From: Chitinophagales bacterium
Lineage (GTDB): Bacteria > Bacteroidota > Bacteroidia > Chitinophagales > Chitinophagaceae
DNA: 64,000 bases
Direction of reading: 5' to 3'
NCBI GenBank assembly: GCA_015655015.1
Contig: JAATFV010000123.1
Coordinates: 17,134-81,133 of the forward strand
The notes under the pieces are model-generated. The model saw only the letters and a program-made list of their open reading frames with translations. It was not told the DNA's origin and ran no database searches. A program made the position numbers and the translations under genes. Shown in pieces: positions 1-9,590 of the stretch. The stretch's first letter is position 1, and each line of letters begins with the position of its first letter.

Positions 1-2
1 AA

Positions 3-137
3 AAGAACCAGGTGCATATTGCCTTTCTTCAAAAAGATAAGATCGCCGTCAGCAGCGGCCTGGAAAATGTAAGCGAAGTGATCACCAGCGGAGTGGGTTA
101 CCTGACGGAAAAATCCATAGTTAAGGCAGTTAATTAA
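3..137 (+). CDS. RND efflux adaptor (membrane fusion protein), C-terminal end only
   Basis: Only the last 44 residues are in the window. The reading frame is open from base 3 and ends at a TAA. The residues (…QVHIAFLQKDKIAV…GLENVSEVITSGVGYL…) resemble the membrane-proximal tail of HlyD/AcrA-type periplasmic adaptors, where a strand pair is followed by 'G…VI..G..YL..G'. It lies 37 bp upstream of an RND pump gene on the same strand, the usual adaptor-pump order. The adaptor would link the inner-membrane pump to an outer-membrane channel. The assignment rests mainly on gene context because the fragment is so short. Confidence 0.6.
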   Translation, partial: KNQVHIAFLQKDKIAVSSGLENVSEVITSGVGYLTEKSIVKAVN

Positions 138-152
138 TTTAATCATTTAAAT

Positions 153-166
153 GCCCCTTTAGGGGC
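153..166 (+). other. Small hairpin before the RND pump start
   Basis: GCCCC, loop TTTA, GGGGC forms a 5-bp stem ending 8 bases before the ATG at 175. It is not followed by a T-run, so it is unlikely to be a terminator. It could tune translation of the pump relative to the adaptor, but that is speculation. Confidence 0.3.
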
Positions 167-174
167 CATGGGGT

Positions 175-3100
175 ATGAAAATCACTGACTTTTCCGTAAA
201 AAATTATCAGTTCACGCTCATTGTCTTCGTGATGCTGATAGCTATTGGGATGAATTCCCTCTTCAACATGCCGCGTGGCGAGGACCCGGATACAGAGGCG
301 CCTCAATTTTCCGCCATCGTGATCTATCCCGGCACCAGCCCTAAAGATATCGAGGAGCTGGTGGTGGATCCTATCGAAAAAAGGTTCAATGAAATGGATG
401 ATGTGAAACGCATCCGCTCGCAGATCGACGATGGCCTGGCCGTTATACAGATCGAGTTCAAATATCAGACAGACCCGGACAAGAAATACCAGGACGTGAT
501 CCGGGAGCTGAATGCCATCCGGGGCGACCTTCCCAAAGATATCCTCAGCATGGATATCCAAAAATTCACTCCTTCCGATGTGAACATATTGCAGGTGGCC
601 CTGCTCAGCGAAACGGCGCCCTACAAAGACCTGGAGGAATGGAGCAAAAAGCTGAAGGAGAGGCTGGAAAAGATAAAAACGCTGAAGAACGCCGAGAACT
701 GGGCCTTCCCCCGACAGCAGGTGCGCGTCTCCCTCAACCTGGAAAAGCTGGCGCAGAACAAGATCCCGCTTAACACCGTGTTAAGGGCCATTCAAAATGA
801 AAATGTCAACACCCCCGGCGGCAGCATCGAAATGGGAGCTAAAAAATTCAATATAAAAACCAGCGGCGACTATAAAAGTGTCGAAGAGATCAGGAATACG
901 ATCGTTAGTGGGTCCGGCGGAAAGATCATCTACGTAAAAGATATTGCGGAAGTGGAATTTAATTATGAGGAGCAGAATTATATTGGCCGGCTCAATGGAA
1001 AAAGAGGGGTATTTGTAACGGCCAGCCGCAAATCCGGCACGAATATTTTTGCCGTAGAAAAGGAAATGGAGCCGGTCCTGCAGAAGTTCCAAAGGGAATT
1101 GCCCGCCTCCATCACCTATGAGAAGAGCTTTAATAATGCACAGAGCGTCCATACCCGCCTGAGCCATTTTGCCATGGATTTTGTCATTGCTATTTTCCTG
1201 GTATTGCTTACGCTGCTGCCGCTGGGGCCCAGGGCAGCGATCGTCGTCATGATCTCCATTCCCCTATCCCTGGCAATCGGCTTGTTCCTGCTCGATCTCT
1301 TCCACATTACGATCAATCAGCTGAGCATTGTCGGCATGGTGGTGGCCCTGGGCCTGCTGGTGGACGATAGCATCGTCGTCGTGGAGAATATCGAGCGGTA
1401 CCTGCGGATGGGATATAGTAAGAAGGACGCCGCTATGGCCGCGACCCGTCAGATCGGGCTGGCTGTTATCGGCTGCACCGCTACGCTGATCTTTGCCTTT
1501 TTACCCCTGATGTTCCTGCCTGAAGGGGCGGGAGATTTCATTCGCAGCCTGCCTGCGGCCGTCGTCACTACCGTACTGGCATCCCTGTTCGTTTCCCTGA
1601 CCATCGTTCCCTTTCTTTCCAGCAGGATCCTTAGCGGGCACGAACATCCGGAAGGCAATTTCTTTATGCGGGGATTGAAAAAATTCATCAACGGTTCTTA
1701 CCGCCGCCTGCTTCATGCTGCCATTGCCAGGCCTGCTGTCACCCTGCTGATCGCGTTGGGTATATTTTTGGGCTGCCTGGCGCTGATACCTACCGTGGGA
1801 TTCAGTGTCTTTCCCGCTTCGGAGAAGCCCATGTTCCTCGTCAATATCCAGACACCCCTGGGCACCAGCCTGCCGGCGACCGATAGTGTGGCGAGGTTTG
1901 TCGAGCGGGAGATCAACCATATTCCCGATCTGAAGAACTATGCTACCAATGTAGGCCGGGGTAATCCCAGGATCTATTACAATGTGATCCCACAGAATGA
2001 AGTGAGCAATTATGCACAGCTCTTCATTCAGCTGAACGAGACTCCCCCGCTGAAGAAAAGACAGCTGATCGACTCCCTCCGGCAGAAATTCAAAGACTAT
2101 CCCGGCGCTAAGATCGAGGTGAAGGACTTCGAGCAGGGACCGCCGATAGAGGCGCCCATTGCGATCCGCCTTTTCTCTGAAGATCTGGATACGCTCAGGG
2201 CGCTTTCCTTCCGGGTGGAAGACCTGCTGAAAAGGACGGAAGGGACCATTTATGTTAACAACGAGCTTACGACGCTGAAAACCGATATTAAGGTAAAGGT
2301 CAACAAAGAAAAAGCAGGCATACTCGGCGTTCCCGTCAACGAGATCGACCGGACCGTACGGCTGGCGGTGGCCGGGCTGGATATCGGCAAATTCCGGAAG
2401 GAAAATGGAGATGACTACAACATCAATGTATGTTTGCCCAGGGCGGATCGCCAGACCCTGGACGCGCTGGATAAAGTCTATGTAAGCTCTTATACCGGGA
2501 CTTCCATTCCCTTGAGCCAGCTGGCTGACATACAGTTCCAGACTTCTCCCACCAGCATTCATCATTATGATAAGGACAGGTATACCACTGTCACTGCTTT
2601 TTTGCGCAGCGGGTATAATACCACCAGGGTGACGGAAGGGCTGCTGAAAGAGCTGGATAAAATGTCTTTCCCCAAAGACGCCAGCTATAAGGCGGCCGGG
2701 GAAGTAGAAAGCAAAGAGCAGAGTTTCGGTGGGCTCGGCACCATCATTCTCATCACCATCTTCGGCATCCTGGGGGTGCTGATCCTGGAATTTAAAACAT
2801 TCAGGGGCACGTTGATCGTCCTGTCCGTTGTTCCCCTGGGCATCATCGGGGCCGTGCTGATGCTGCTGGCTACCGGCAATACTTTTTCTTTTGTCGCCGT
2901 AATAGGCGTCATCGCTCTGATCGGGATAGAAGTAAAGAACTCTATTTTGTTGGTGGATTACACCGACCAGCTGCGTAAAGGAGGAATGGGGCTGGAAGAA
3001 GCCATCCAGGAGGCCGGAGAGACCCGTTTCGTTCCTATTATTCTTACCACCCTCACGGCGATCGGGGGCCTGATACCCCTGGTGGCGGAGAACAATCCGT

Positions 3101-3282
3101 TGTATTCGCCGCTCGCGCTGGTCATCATCGGCGGGCTGCTCAGTTCGACCATCCTTACCCGCGTCGTGACGCCGGTGTTGTATAAATTACTGGCGCCAAA
3201 GATCGAACAGGAAGGATCGGGCGGATCAGCTACGCCGGGAACAGAGCCGCCCCCGGGGAAACCGGTGACTGCCTATTTATGA
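175..3282 (+). CDS. RND-family efflux pump, inner-membrane permease (AcrB/MdtB-like)
   Basis: The 1035-residue length is normal for the hydrophobe/amphiphile efflux RND family. A first membrane helix (about residues 13-33) is followed by a large periplasmic region. A block of helices (about 335-550) then contains the motif GLLVDDSIVVVENIE, with the paired aspartates at 397-398 expected for proton relay. A second periplasmic region and a second helix block (about 865-1020) complete the duplicated architecture. The protein should use proton flow to export drugs, detergents or other amphiphiles together with the adaptor that ends at 137 and an outer-membrane channel not seen here. The C-terminal tail is rich in Gly, Pro and Glu. 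The substrate cannot be read from sequence. Confidence 0.95.
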   Translation: MKITDFSVKNYQFTLIVFVMLIAIGMNSLFNMPRGEDPDTEAPQFSAIVIYPGTSPKDIEELVVDPIEKRFNEMDDVKRIRSQIDDGLAVIQIEFKYQTDPDKKYQDVIRELNAIRGDLPKDILSMDIQKFTPSDVNILQVALLSETAPYKDLEEWSKKLKERLEKIKTLKNAENWAFPRQQVRVSLNLEKLAQNKIPLNTVLRAIQNENVNTPGGSIEMGAKKFNIKTSGDYKSVEEIRNTIVSGSGGKIIYVKDIAEVEFNYEEQNYIGRLNGKRGVFVTASRKSGTNIFAVEKEMEPVLQKFQRELPASITYEKSFNNAQSVHTRLSHFAMDFVIAIFLVLLTLLPLGPRAAIVVMISIPLSLAIGLFLLDLFHITINQLSIVGMVVALGLLVDDSIVVVENIERYLRMGYSKKDAAMAATRQIGLAVIGCTATLIFAFLPLMFLPEGAGDFIRSLPAAVVTTVLASLFVSLTIVPFLSSRILSGHEHPEGNFFMRGLKKFINGSYRRLLHAAIARPAVTLLIALGIFLGCLALIPTVGFSVFPASEKPMFLVNIQTPLGTSLPATDSVARFVEREINHIPDLKNYATNVGRGNPRIYYNVIPQNEVSNYAQLFIQLNETPPLKKRQLIDSLRQKFKDYPGAKIEVKDFEQGPPIEAPIAIRLFSEDLDTLRALSFRVEDLLKRTEGTIYVNNELTTLKTDIKVKVNKEKAGILGVPVNEIDRTVRLAVAGLDIGKFRKENGDDYNINVCLPRADRQTLDALDKVYVSSYTGTSIPLSQLADIQFQTSPTSIHHYDKDRYTTVTAFLRSGYNTTRVTEGLLKELDKMSFPKDASYKAAGEVESKEQSFGGLGTIILITIFGILGVLILEFKTFRGTLIVLSVVPLGIIGAVLMLLATGNTFSFVAVIGVIALIGIEVKNSILLVDYTDQLRKGGMGLEEAIQEAGETRFVPIILTTLTAIGGLIPLVAENNPLYSPLALVIIGGLLSSTILTRVVTPVLYKLLAPKIEQEGSGGSATPGTEPPPGKPVTAYL

Positions 3283-3298
3283 TCACCATTTTGTGGAC

Positions 3299-4729
3299 TT
3301 AGAACAGGTCATCCATAGTAAGTTGTTTCTGAATCAGGCCGGTGGCAGTGGTATTATTGCTTACACCATAGGTAGTGATCATGGTCAGGAACAGCGTTTT
3401 TTTCGTTTTTGTTTTTTCCCGGAACACGGATACTTTACGACGAAGCTCAGCAGCATAAGCAGTATCAATGGAGAATGTATCGCGAGCGTATTTTATCTCG
3501 CAGATATTGATGGTATGGTCGGCCCGGTCGATCAGTAGATCGATCTGGGCGCCGGGGTGCCCCTGACCGGGGATAAAGCGCCAGGTGGCTTCCGTGGTCA
3601 GCATGCCATCTATACCCAATGCCTTTTTAAGGTGCATTACGTGCTTGAGGCAAACGGCCTCGAAAGCATAGCCTGCCCAACTTCTTCCGGAAGGACTTTC
3701 CGAGATACGCAACCAGGTATCATCCCCGGTATTTTTTCGTTTGTCCATGAACTTTAGGTAAAAAAGAGAATATTCGTCGGACAATTTATAGATGCTGTCT
3801 TTATTACTCTTTTCATAGGGGACCTGTTTGTTGATAAATCCTGATTCGGTAAGTTCATCCAGCAGGACAGAGGCAGTTCCTCCCGAGGAGAGTCGGCAGG
3901 CTTCTATGATCTCATTACGATTCAGACCACCTCCATGTTTCGCCAATTCGCGAACGATAGCCATGTGATGGGAGGCCTCGTCAAACAAGGATTGATAGAG
4001 ATTGGTGAATTCGCCCGTCAGTATGCCATTTTTAGTAAAGCAGATGCGGTCAATGGCCTGGGCAGCGCTTTCTCCCGGTTTGATAGCCTGCAGATAGGGT
4101 GGGATACCACCTATCGCCATATACAATTGTAATAATTGATAACGATCCAGCCGGACTTTGTTTTGTTCCAGATAGGCTTCTGTTTCAGTAAGTGTAAATG
4201 GTTCCAGCCGGATCCGTTCATTGATGCGTTGATGGAGCCCTCCTTTATTATTAATGATATGCTTTATCATCCAGGATGCAGCCGACCCGCAAATGACGAC
4301 TATCAACTTTGACTGGCGAGAGGCCCAGGTGTTCCAGAAATGACCGAACGCTGACAGGAAACCGGAGCGGGGGCCATGTAGCCAGGGCAGCTCATCGAAA
4401 AAAACAACTGCCGGATGGTGGGAATCCCTCAGCGTAAGAAACTGCTCCAGCATTTGGAAGGCCGATAGCCAATCGCCAGGAACTGCCAGGGGCAGAGCAG
4501 CTCCCTGTGCTTTTTGCAGGGCCAACGAAAAATTTTGGAGTTGTTGTTTCAGGCTGGCGCCATGAATCCCGGAGCATTCGAAGACCAGCGTATCCTTATA
4601 GACAGAACGGATCAAAAAGGTCTTACCCACCCTACGCCTTCCATAAATGGCTATAAGCCTGGCTTCCCGGGCATATAGATTATCCAGCAGTATTTTTTTT
4701 TCGGGACCTCGACCACATAAAGGCTCCAT
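3299..4729 (-). CDS. AAA-type ATPase fused to a DUF234/PD-(D/E)XK nuclease-like domain
   Basis: This 476-residue protein belongs to the archaeal-type ATPase group (ATPase_2 plus DUF234). The Walker A motif GRRRVGKT is at residues 30-37 and Walker B VVFFDE at 108-113. CGSAASWM (147-154) fits a sensor region. A winged-helix-like stretch spans about 255-300. The C-terminal part has a glutamate (E358), D397 in QIDLL and E411-I-K413, the spacing of a PD-(D/E)XK nuclease core, although nuclease activity has not generally been shown for DUF234. It is convergent with the RND pump gene, 16 bp away. Three phased 52-bp repeat starts lie directly upstream of its ATG. Its biological role is unknown; such genes occur sporadically and may be accessory or mobile DNA. 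Confidence 0.85.
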   Translation of the reverse strand: MEPLCGRGPEKKILLDNLYAREARLIAIYGRRRVGKTFLIRSVYKDTLVFECSGIHGASLKQQLQNFSLALQKAQGAALPLAVPGDWLSAFQMLEQFLTLRDSHHPAVVFFDELPWLHGPRSGFLSAFGHFWNTWASRQSKLIVVICGSAASWMIKHIINNKGGLHQRINERIRLEPFTLTETEAYLEQNKVRLDRYQLLQLYMAIGGIPPYLQAIKPGESAAQAIDRICFTKNGILTGEFTNLYQSLFDEASHHMAIVRELAKHGGGLNRNEIIEACRLSSGGTASVLLDELTESGFINKQVPYEKSNKDSIYKLSDEYSLFYLKFMDKRKNTGDDTWLRISESPSGRSWAGYAFEAVCLKHVMHLKKALGIDGMLTTEATWRFIPGQGHPGAQIDLLIDRADHTINICEIKYARDTFSIDTAYAAELRRKVSVFREKTKTKKTLFLTMITTYGVSNNTTATGLIQKQLTMDDLF

Positions 4730-4738
4730 GAAAGAAAG

Positions 4739-4849
4739 ATTTGGCTAAAGAAAAAAATCTTATTCAGCCAAATCTATAAAAAAAACACGGATTTGGCCAA
4801 ATAAAAAAATCTTATTCAGCCAAAAGTGGTATAAAAAGGAGGATTTGGC
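4739..4849. repeat. 52-bp tandem repeat with internal inverted repeats (2.2 copies)
   Basis: Units start at 4739, 4791 and 4843, exactly 52 bp apart. The third copy is only the first few bases. Within the first two units ATTTGGC at the left is mirrored by GCCAAA about 20 bp later, around an A-rich centre containing the shared word ATCTTATTCAGCCAAA. The array sits 10 bp upstream of the ATPase-nuclease start codon on the minus strand. This placement suggests an operator, a leader structure or a recognition site for the encoded protein; the choice among these is inference. Confidence 0.8.
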
Positions 4850-4921
4850 CGTATTAGCATAAGGAATTGCCATGAAGCCACCATTTTGTGACGCTCATGC
4901 TGACGGCAGGCGGCACGCCCT

Positions 4922-6082
4922 TTACGACAACATGGGATGTCTTTTAAATTCTTTCGCCCGGTCAAAAAGATAGCGATAGGTGGTCAGCTTCCGGCTGACC
5001 TCTCCCAGCCCTTTGGCAATATTGACCATCTTCGGATTGAAATCACCGATCCACTGCATTTCATAATCCTCATAGGAAGACTGCTGCTGGACAACCTTAC
5101 CCGCTTCCACGATCATATACCCATCTACTCCCTTCCCCTGGAATTCCGGGATAATGGCAAAAAGGATCCCGGTAAATCGTTTGCAGGCTCCCCGGCGCCG
5201 GAGCCAGAGGAAATGGAGCTTCTGCAGGAGACCGAACTTACCGTTGAAATGCTTAAAGTACTGGTTCAGGTCGGGGATATTTAGGAACATAGCGATCGGC
5301 CGATCATTATAGTAGACATACCAGACGATCTTTTCATCCATCAGGGGTTTCATTTTTTTGAAGAGCTGCACCGCCTGATCTTTTTTCATCTCTTTCAGCC
5401 CCCCGTGACCTGCATAGGCGGGATTGTAAATGGCTACAAAATCTTCCGCAAATTTCAGCAAATGCCGCTTATCGATCATCCTGGCGCTGTATGCCGGATC
5501 GGCCGCCAGCCTTTCATGCCGCCGTACCAGCTTGGCATTCAGCGGTTTTTTATAATCCATGCTAAAGCAGAGCTGGTCGAAAAAAGGCCGGAACCCATAG
5601 TTTTCCAGCAGCGCCTTATAATAAGGAGGATTGAAGTTCATGCCGTATAAAGGCTCGTAGAAGCCCTCTGTAAGAAGTCCCCACCATTTGTCCCGTTCGC
5701 CAAAATTAATAGGACCATCCATGGCCTCCATTCCCCGCTGGGATAGCCAGTGACGGGCTACGTCGAAAAGCATATCGGCGGCCTCCTGGTCATTGATGCA
5801 GTCAAAAAATCCGATGCCCCCTACCGGAACATCGTCCCCCTTTGTCTTATATTTCTTGTTCACAAAAGCCGCAATACGGCCGATCAGCCTGCCTTCGGCA
5901 TCCTTCAACACCCAGCGGGTAATCTCCCCATGCCGGAAAGCCTTGTTTTGGGCCGGGTCGAATACTTCGTCGATCTCAGCATCTATTGGCCGGATATAGG
6001 CGGGATTATGACGGTTTAGCTGCACGTTTGCCTGTATGAACTCTTTTGCCTGCGAGGGGGTAGTGATCGGTACTAGTTGCAT
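4922..6082 (-). CDS. YghO/bCerS-like GNAT-fold protein
   Basis: This is a 386-residue protein when started at the ATG at 6082; an in-frame extension to 6142 lacks support. The sequence looks like the two-lobed GNAT-related family that includes E. coli YghO. Typical blocks are MQLVPI near the start, AEIDEVFDP, GRIAAFVN, GGIGFFDC, PINFGERDKWWGLL, and a second acyltransferase-like lobe with IPEFQGKGVD near residue 315. Family members are annotated as N-acetyltransferase-like, and a related Caulobacter protein has been described as a bacterial ceramide synthase. Sphingolipids are common in this phylum, so an acyltransferase role in sphingolipid synthesis is possible but not shown here. It is divergent from atpD. 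Confidence 0.7.
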   Translation of the reverse strand: MQLVPITTPSQAKEFIQANVQLNRHNPAYIRPIDAEIDEVFDPAQNKAFRHGEITRWVLKDAEGRLIGRIAAFVNKKYKTKGDDVPVGGIGFFDCINDQEAADMLFDVARHWLSQRGMEAMDGPINFGERDKWWGLLTEGFYEPLYGMNFNPPYYKALLENYGFRPFFDQLCFSMDYKKPLNAKLVRRHERLAADPAYSARMIDKRHLLKFAEDFVAIYNPAYAGHGGLKEMKKDQAVQLFKKMKPLMDEKIVWYVYYNDRPIAMFLNIPDLNQYFKHFNGKFGLLQKLHFLWLRRRGACKRFTGILFAIIPEFQGKGVDGYMIVEAGKVVQQQSSYEDYEMQWIGDFNPKMVNIAKGLGEVSRKLTTYRYLFDRAKEFKRHPMLS

Positions 6083-6118
6083 AAAATGGTCTAAGTGGGC
6101 AAAAATAGAGATATATAG

Positions 6119-7726
<1,608 letters not shown>

Positions 7727-7737
7727 AATTTGAAACA

Positions 7738-8001
7738 ATGAACTTAGAAATATTAACACCCGAAAAAAAACTGTTCAGCGGTGATGTATATGGCGTACAA
7801 CTGCCGGGTGTGACGGGATTATTCGAAGTCCTGGACAAACATGCTCCCCTGGTAAGCGCTCTGAAGACAGGCCGGGTAAAGGTGTTAAAGGATAAAAATA
7901 ACCATCTCGCCTATTTTACTATACAAAGCGGCTTTGTGGAAGTCATTCACAATAAAGTGACCGTTTTAGTAGAAGGCGCAGTACCTGTTGAAGCAAAATA
8001 A
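7738..8001 (+). CDS. atpC: F-type ATP synthase subunit epsilon, short form
   Basis: This 87-residue protein contains the N-terminal beta-sandwich of epsilon (MNLEILTPEKKLFSGDV, VQLPGVTGLFEVLDKHAPLVSAL, FTIQSGFVEV). It lacks the C-terminal helical hairpin that inhibits ATP hydrolysis in E. coli, where the protein is near 139 residues. Short forms are usual in this phylum. It sits 11 bp after atpD and is followed by a strong terminator, so the two genes form a complete transcription unit. Confidence 0.95.
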   Translation: MNLEILTPEKKLFSGDVYGVQLPGVTGLFEVLDKHAPLVSALKTGRVKVLKDKNNHLAYFTIQSGFVEVIHNKVTVLVEGAVPVEAK

Positions 8002-8056
8002 GAATAAGTACACCTATACTACTCAGGTCCACGACCCCGTAGAAAAATGTTAGTTG

Positions 8057-8086
8057 ATCCCCGGCTGAAGCCGGGGATTTTTTTTT
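8057..8086 (+). terminator. Rho-independent terminator after atpDC
   Basis: A perfect 9-bp stem, ATCCCCGGC and GCCGGGGAT with loop TGAA, is followed by a T-run through 8086. It ends the atpD-atpC transcript. Confidence 0.9.
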
Positions 8087-8087
8087 C

Positions 8088-8104
8088 AGCCTTCGGCTTT
8101 TTTC
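8088..8104 (+). terminator. Second, weaker tandem terminator
   Basis: AGCC, loop TTC, GGCT is followed by a T-run. It lies immediately after the main atpDC terminator and probably acts as a backup. Confidence 0.5.
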
Positions 8105-8233
8105 TTCTCCCCGATTTGTTCACTATTTCGGGGGATTTAATAAAATTTTAAACATTGTTAGACTGGCGTTAAAGCCGGGACAGCCTTTAAACCGGGGCAT
8201 TTATTTTGTGTCTACTATAAAAAAACATTCTGT

Positions 8234-8869
8234 ATGAACAAGATAATGTGGCTATCGGGTGGCGTGCTGGCAGTCATCCTGTCCTTCAGCAGCTGTAAAA
8301 AAGATCCGCTCAATAATCTCACCAATGAGGAATCGAGGATCTATATTACCAATTACGATACAACTGCCAATTTTGCCAGCTACAAGACATTCAGCATCTC
8401 CGATTCCGTAGATGTGATCCAAAACAATCAGCTGGCCGGAAGGGGTCTCGGCGCCTTCGACTCGACGGTGATCAGCGTCATTGGTCAGCAAATGCAACAG
8501 CGGGGGTACCAACTGGTGGACAGAAAGGCCTCTCCCGACCTGGCTTTTAACGTTTCAAGGGTGTACAACACCAGCACCGGCATTTTTAGTTACGACGATT
8601 ATTGGGATTATTATGGCGGCTACTATGATCCCTATTATTGGGGGTATCCGGGGTATGGGTATTATTAGCCCTATGCCATTGGGGTATATACCATCCAGAC
8701 CGGGGCCCTGGAGATCGATCTGCTGGATCTAAAGAATGCGGCGACCCATAACAATAAGATCACCGCCATATGGACGGGACTGGCCAGGGGAGAACAGGTG
8801 TTCAAGACTGCCAATGCATCCGCCGAAGTGGATTCCTTATTCAGCCAGTCTCCCTATCTTAAAAATTAA
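8234..8869 (+). pseudogene. DUF4136 lipoprotein gene interrupted by an in-frame TAG
   Basis: Reading from the ATG at 8234 gives a lipoprotein signal peptide with lipobox FSSC (cysteine 21). A DUF4136-like body follows (YITNYDTTANFASYKTFSI, QQMQQRGYQLVDRKASPDLAF) and then a Tyr/Gly-rich stretch. Codon 145 (8666-8668) is TAG. The same frame continues open for 66 more codons to a TAA at 8867-8869. It encodes a credible DUF4136 C-terminus (YTIQTGALEIDLLDLKNA…, IWTGLARGEQVF…, SLFSQSPYLKN). The full protein would be 211 residues. One base change explains the break, so this is a young pseudogene, a sequencing error or a read-through stop. The function of DUF4136 lipoproteins is unknown. A beta-barrel gene follows after 34 bp. 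Confidence 0.85.
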
Positions 8870-8903
8870 TCATTCTAAACGAGAAACAGCAAGGAGGTAT
8901 ATC

Positions 8904-9521
8904 ATGCGATCACTATTAAAATATTGTATCATCGGGGCGATCACTTTAATGGCCGGTTCCGCCGTTCATGCCCAGAATGAATTACAGGTGAACATTGATT
9001 ACAATGTCAATATCCCGACGGGAGCTTTTAAGAACTACATTACCCATCCCGCATACAAAGGATTTACGGCGGGCCTGGCATATCCTGTGACTGATCAGCT
9101 CAGCCTGGGACTTAGTGTCGGATATAATGACTACTATCAGAAGTATGACAGGCAGGTATATAATCAGGGAAAAGGCTCCGATATCTCTGCGGTGGTGAGT
9201 AATTCCATCCAGCAAATACCCCTGTTGGCCACGGCCAATTATACGATAACGAAAAAGGGTTTTATTCGTCCCTATGTAGGAGCAGGAGTAGGGCTGAACT
9301 TTATAAGCTTCGACCAGTACCTGGGTGAATTCGATGACCCTCATTCCATGACGAAGCTTGCGGTGAGGGGAGAGGCGGGTTTTTTTATCCCGCTTAGCAA
9401 CTATTCCTCTACAGCGCTGAAGATAGGGGCCAGCTATAACTATGCTCCGTTCAATACTTATGGGGTGAACAGTCTCGATAGCTGGGGAATACAGGCCGGT
9501 ATCCGGTTCCCGATCAAATAG
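8904..9521 (+). CDS. Outer-membrane beta-barrel protein
   Basis: The 205-residue protein has a signal peptide (hydrophobic run about 6-22, cleavage after VHAQ). The body consists of alternating amphipathic strands with aromatic ends (GLSVGYNDYY, FIRPYVGAGVGLNFI, LKIGASYNYAPF), ending in GIQAGIRFPIK, typical of small OMP_b-brl barrels. The ATG at 8904 is preceded by a strong AAGGAGG at 8891-8897, which decides the start over an upstream in-frame extension. It follows the broken DUF4136 gene. The specific function is unknown. Confidence 0.85.
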   Translation: MRSLLKYCIIGAITLMAGSAVHAQNELQVNIDYNVNIPTGAFKNYITHPAYKGFTAGLAYPVTDQLSLGLSVGYNDYYQKYDRQVYNQGKGSDISAVVSNSIQQIPLLATANYTITKKGFIRPYVGAGVGLNFISFDQYLGEFDDPHSMTKLAVRGEAGFFIPLSNYSSTALKIGASYNYAPFNTYGVNSLDSWGIQAGIRFPIK

Positions 9522-9549
9522 GGGAAGTCCGCATCAAATAGTGGACACC

Positions 9550-9590
9550 CGCAGTTAAATTAGCCGCGAAGCGCGGCTAATTTAACTGCG
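9550..9590. terminator. Bidirectional terminator: 19-bp perfect inverted repeat
   Basis: The left arm (9550-9568) and right arm (9572-9590) are perfect complements around a 3-base AAG loop. The GC-rich tip (GCCGCG) is flanked by A/T-rich bases in both directions, which suits termination from both sides. The right arm contains the stop codon of the minus-strand AlgH-like gene. Confidence 0.8.

Noticed and set aside
1501..2565. Long antisense frame inside the RND pump gene
   Set aside because: It lies wholly opposite a confidently identified gene, has no recognisable domain and follows from the GC pattern of the pump's third codon positions.
4739..4849. 52-bp repeats as a CRISPR or attachment site
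   Set aside because: There are only two full units, no unique spacers of regular length and no integrase nearby.
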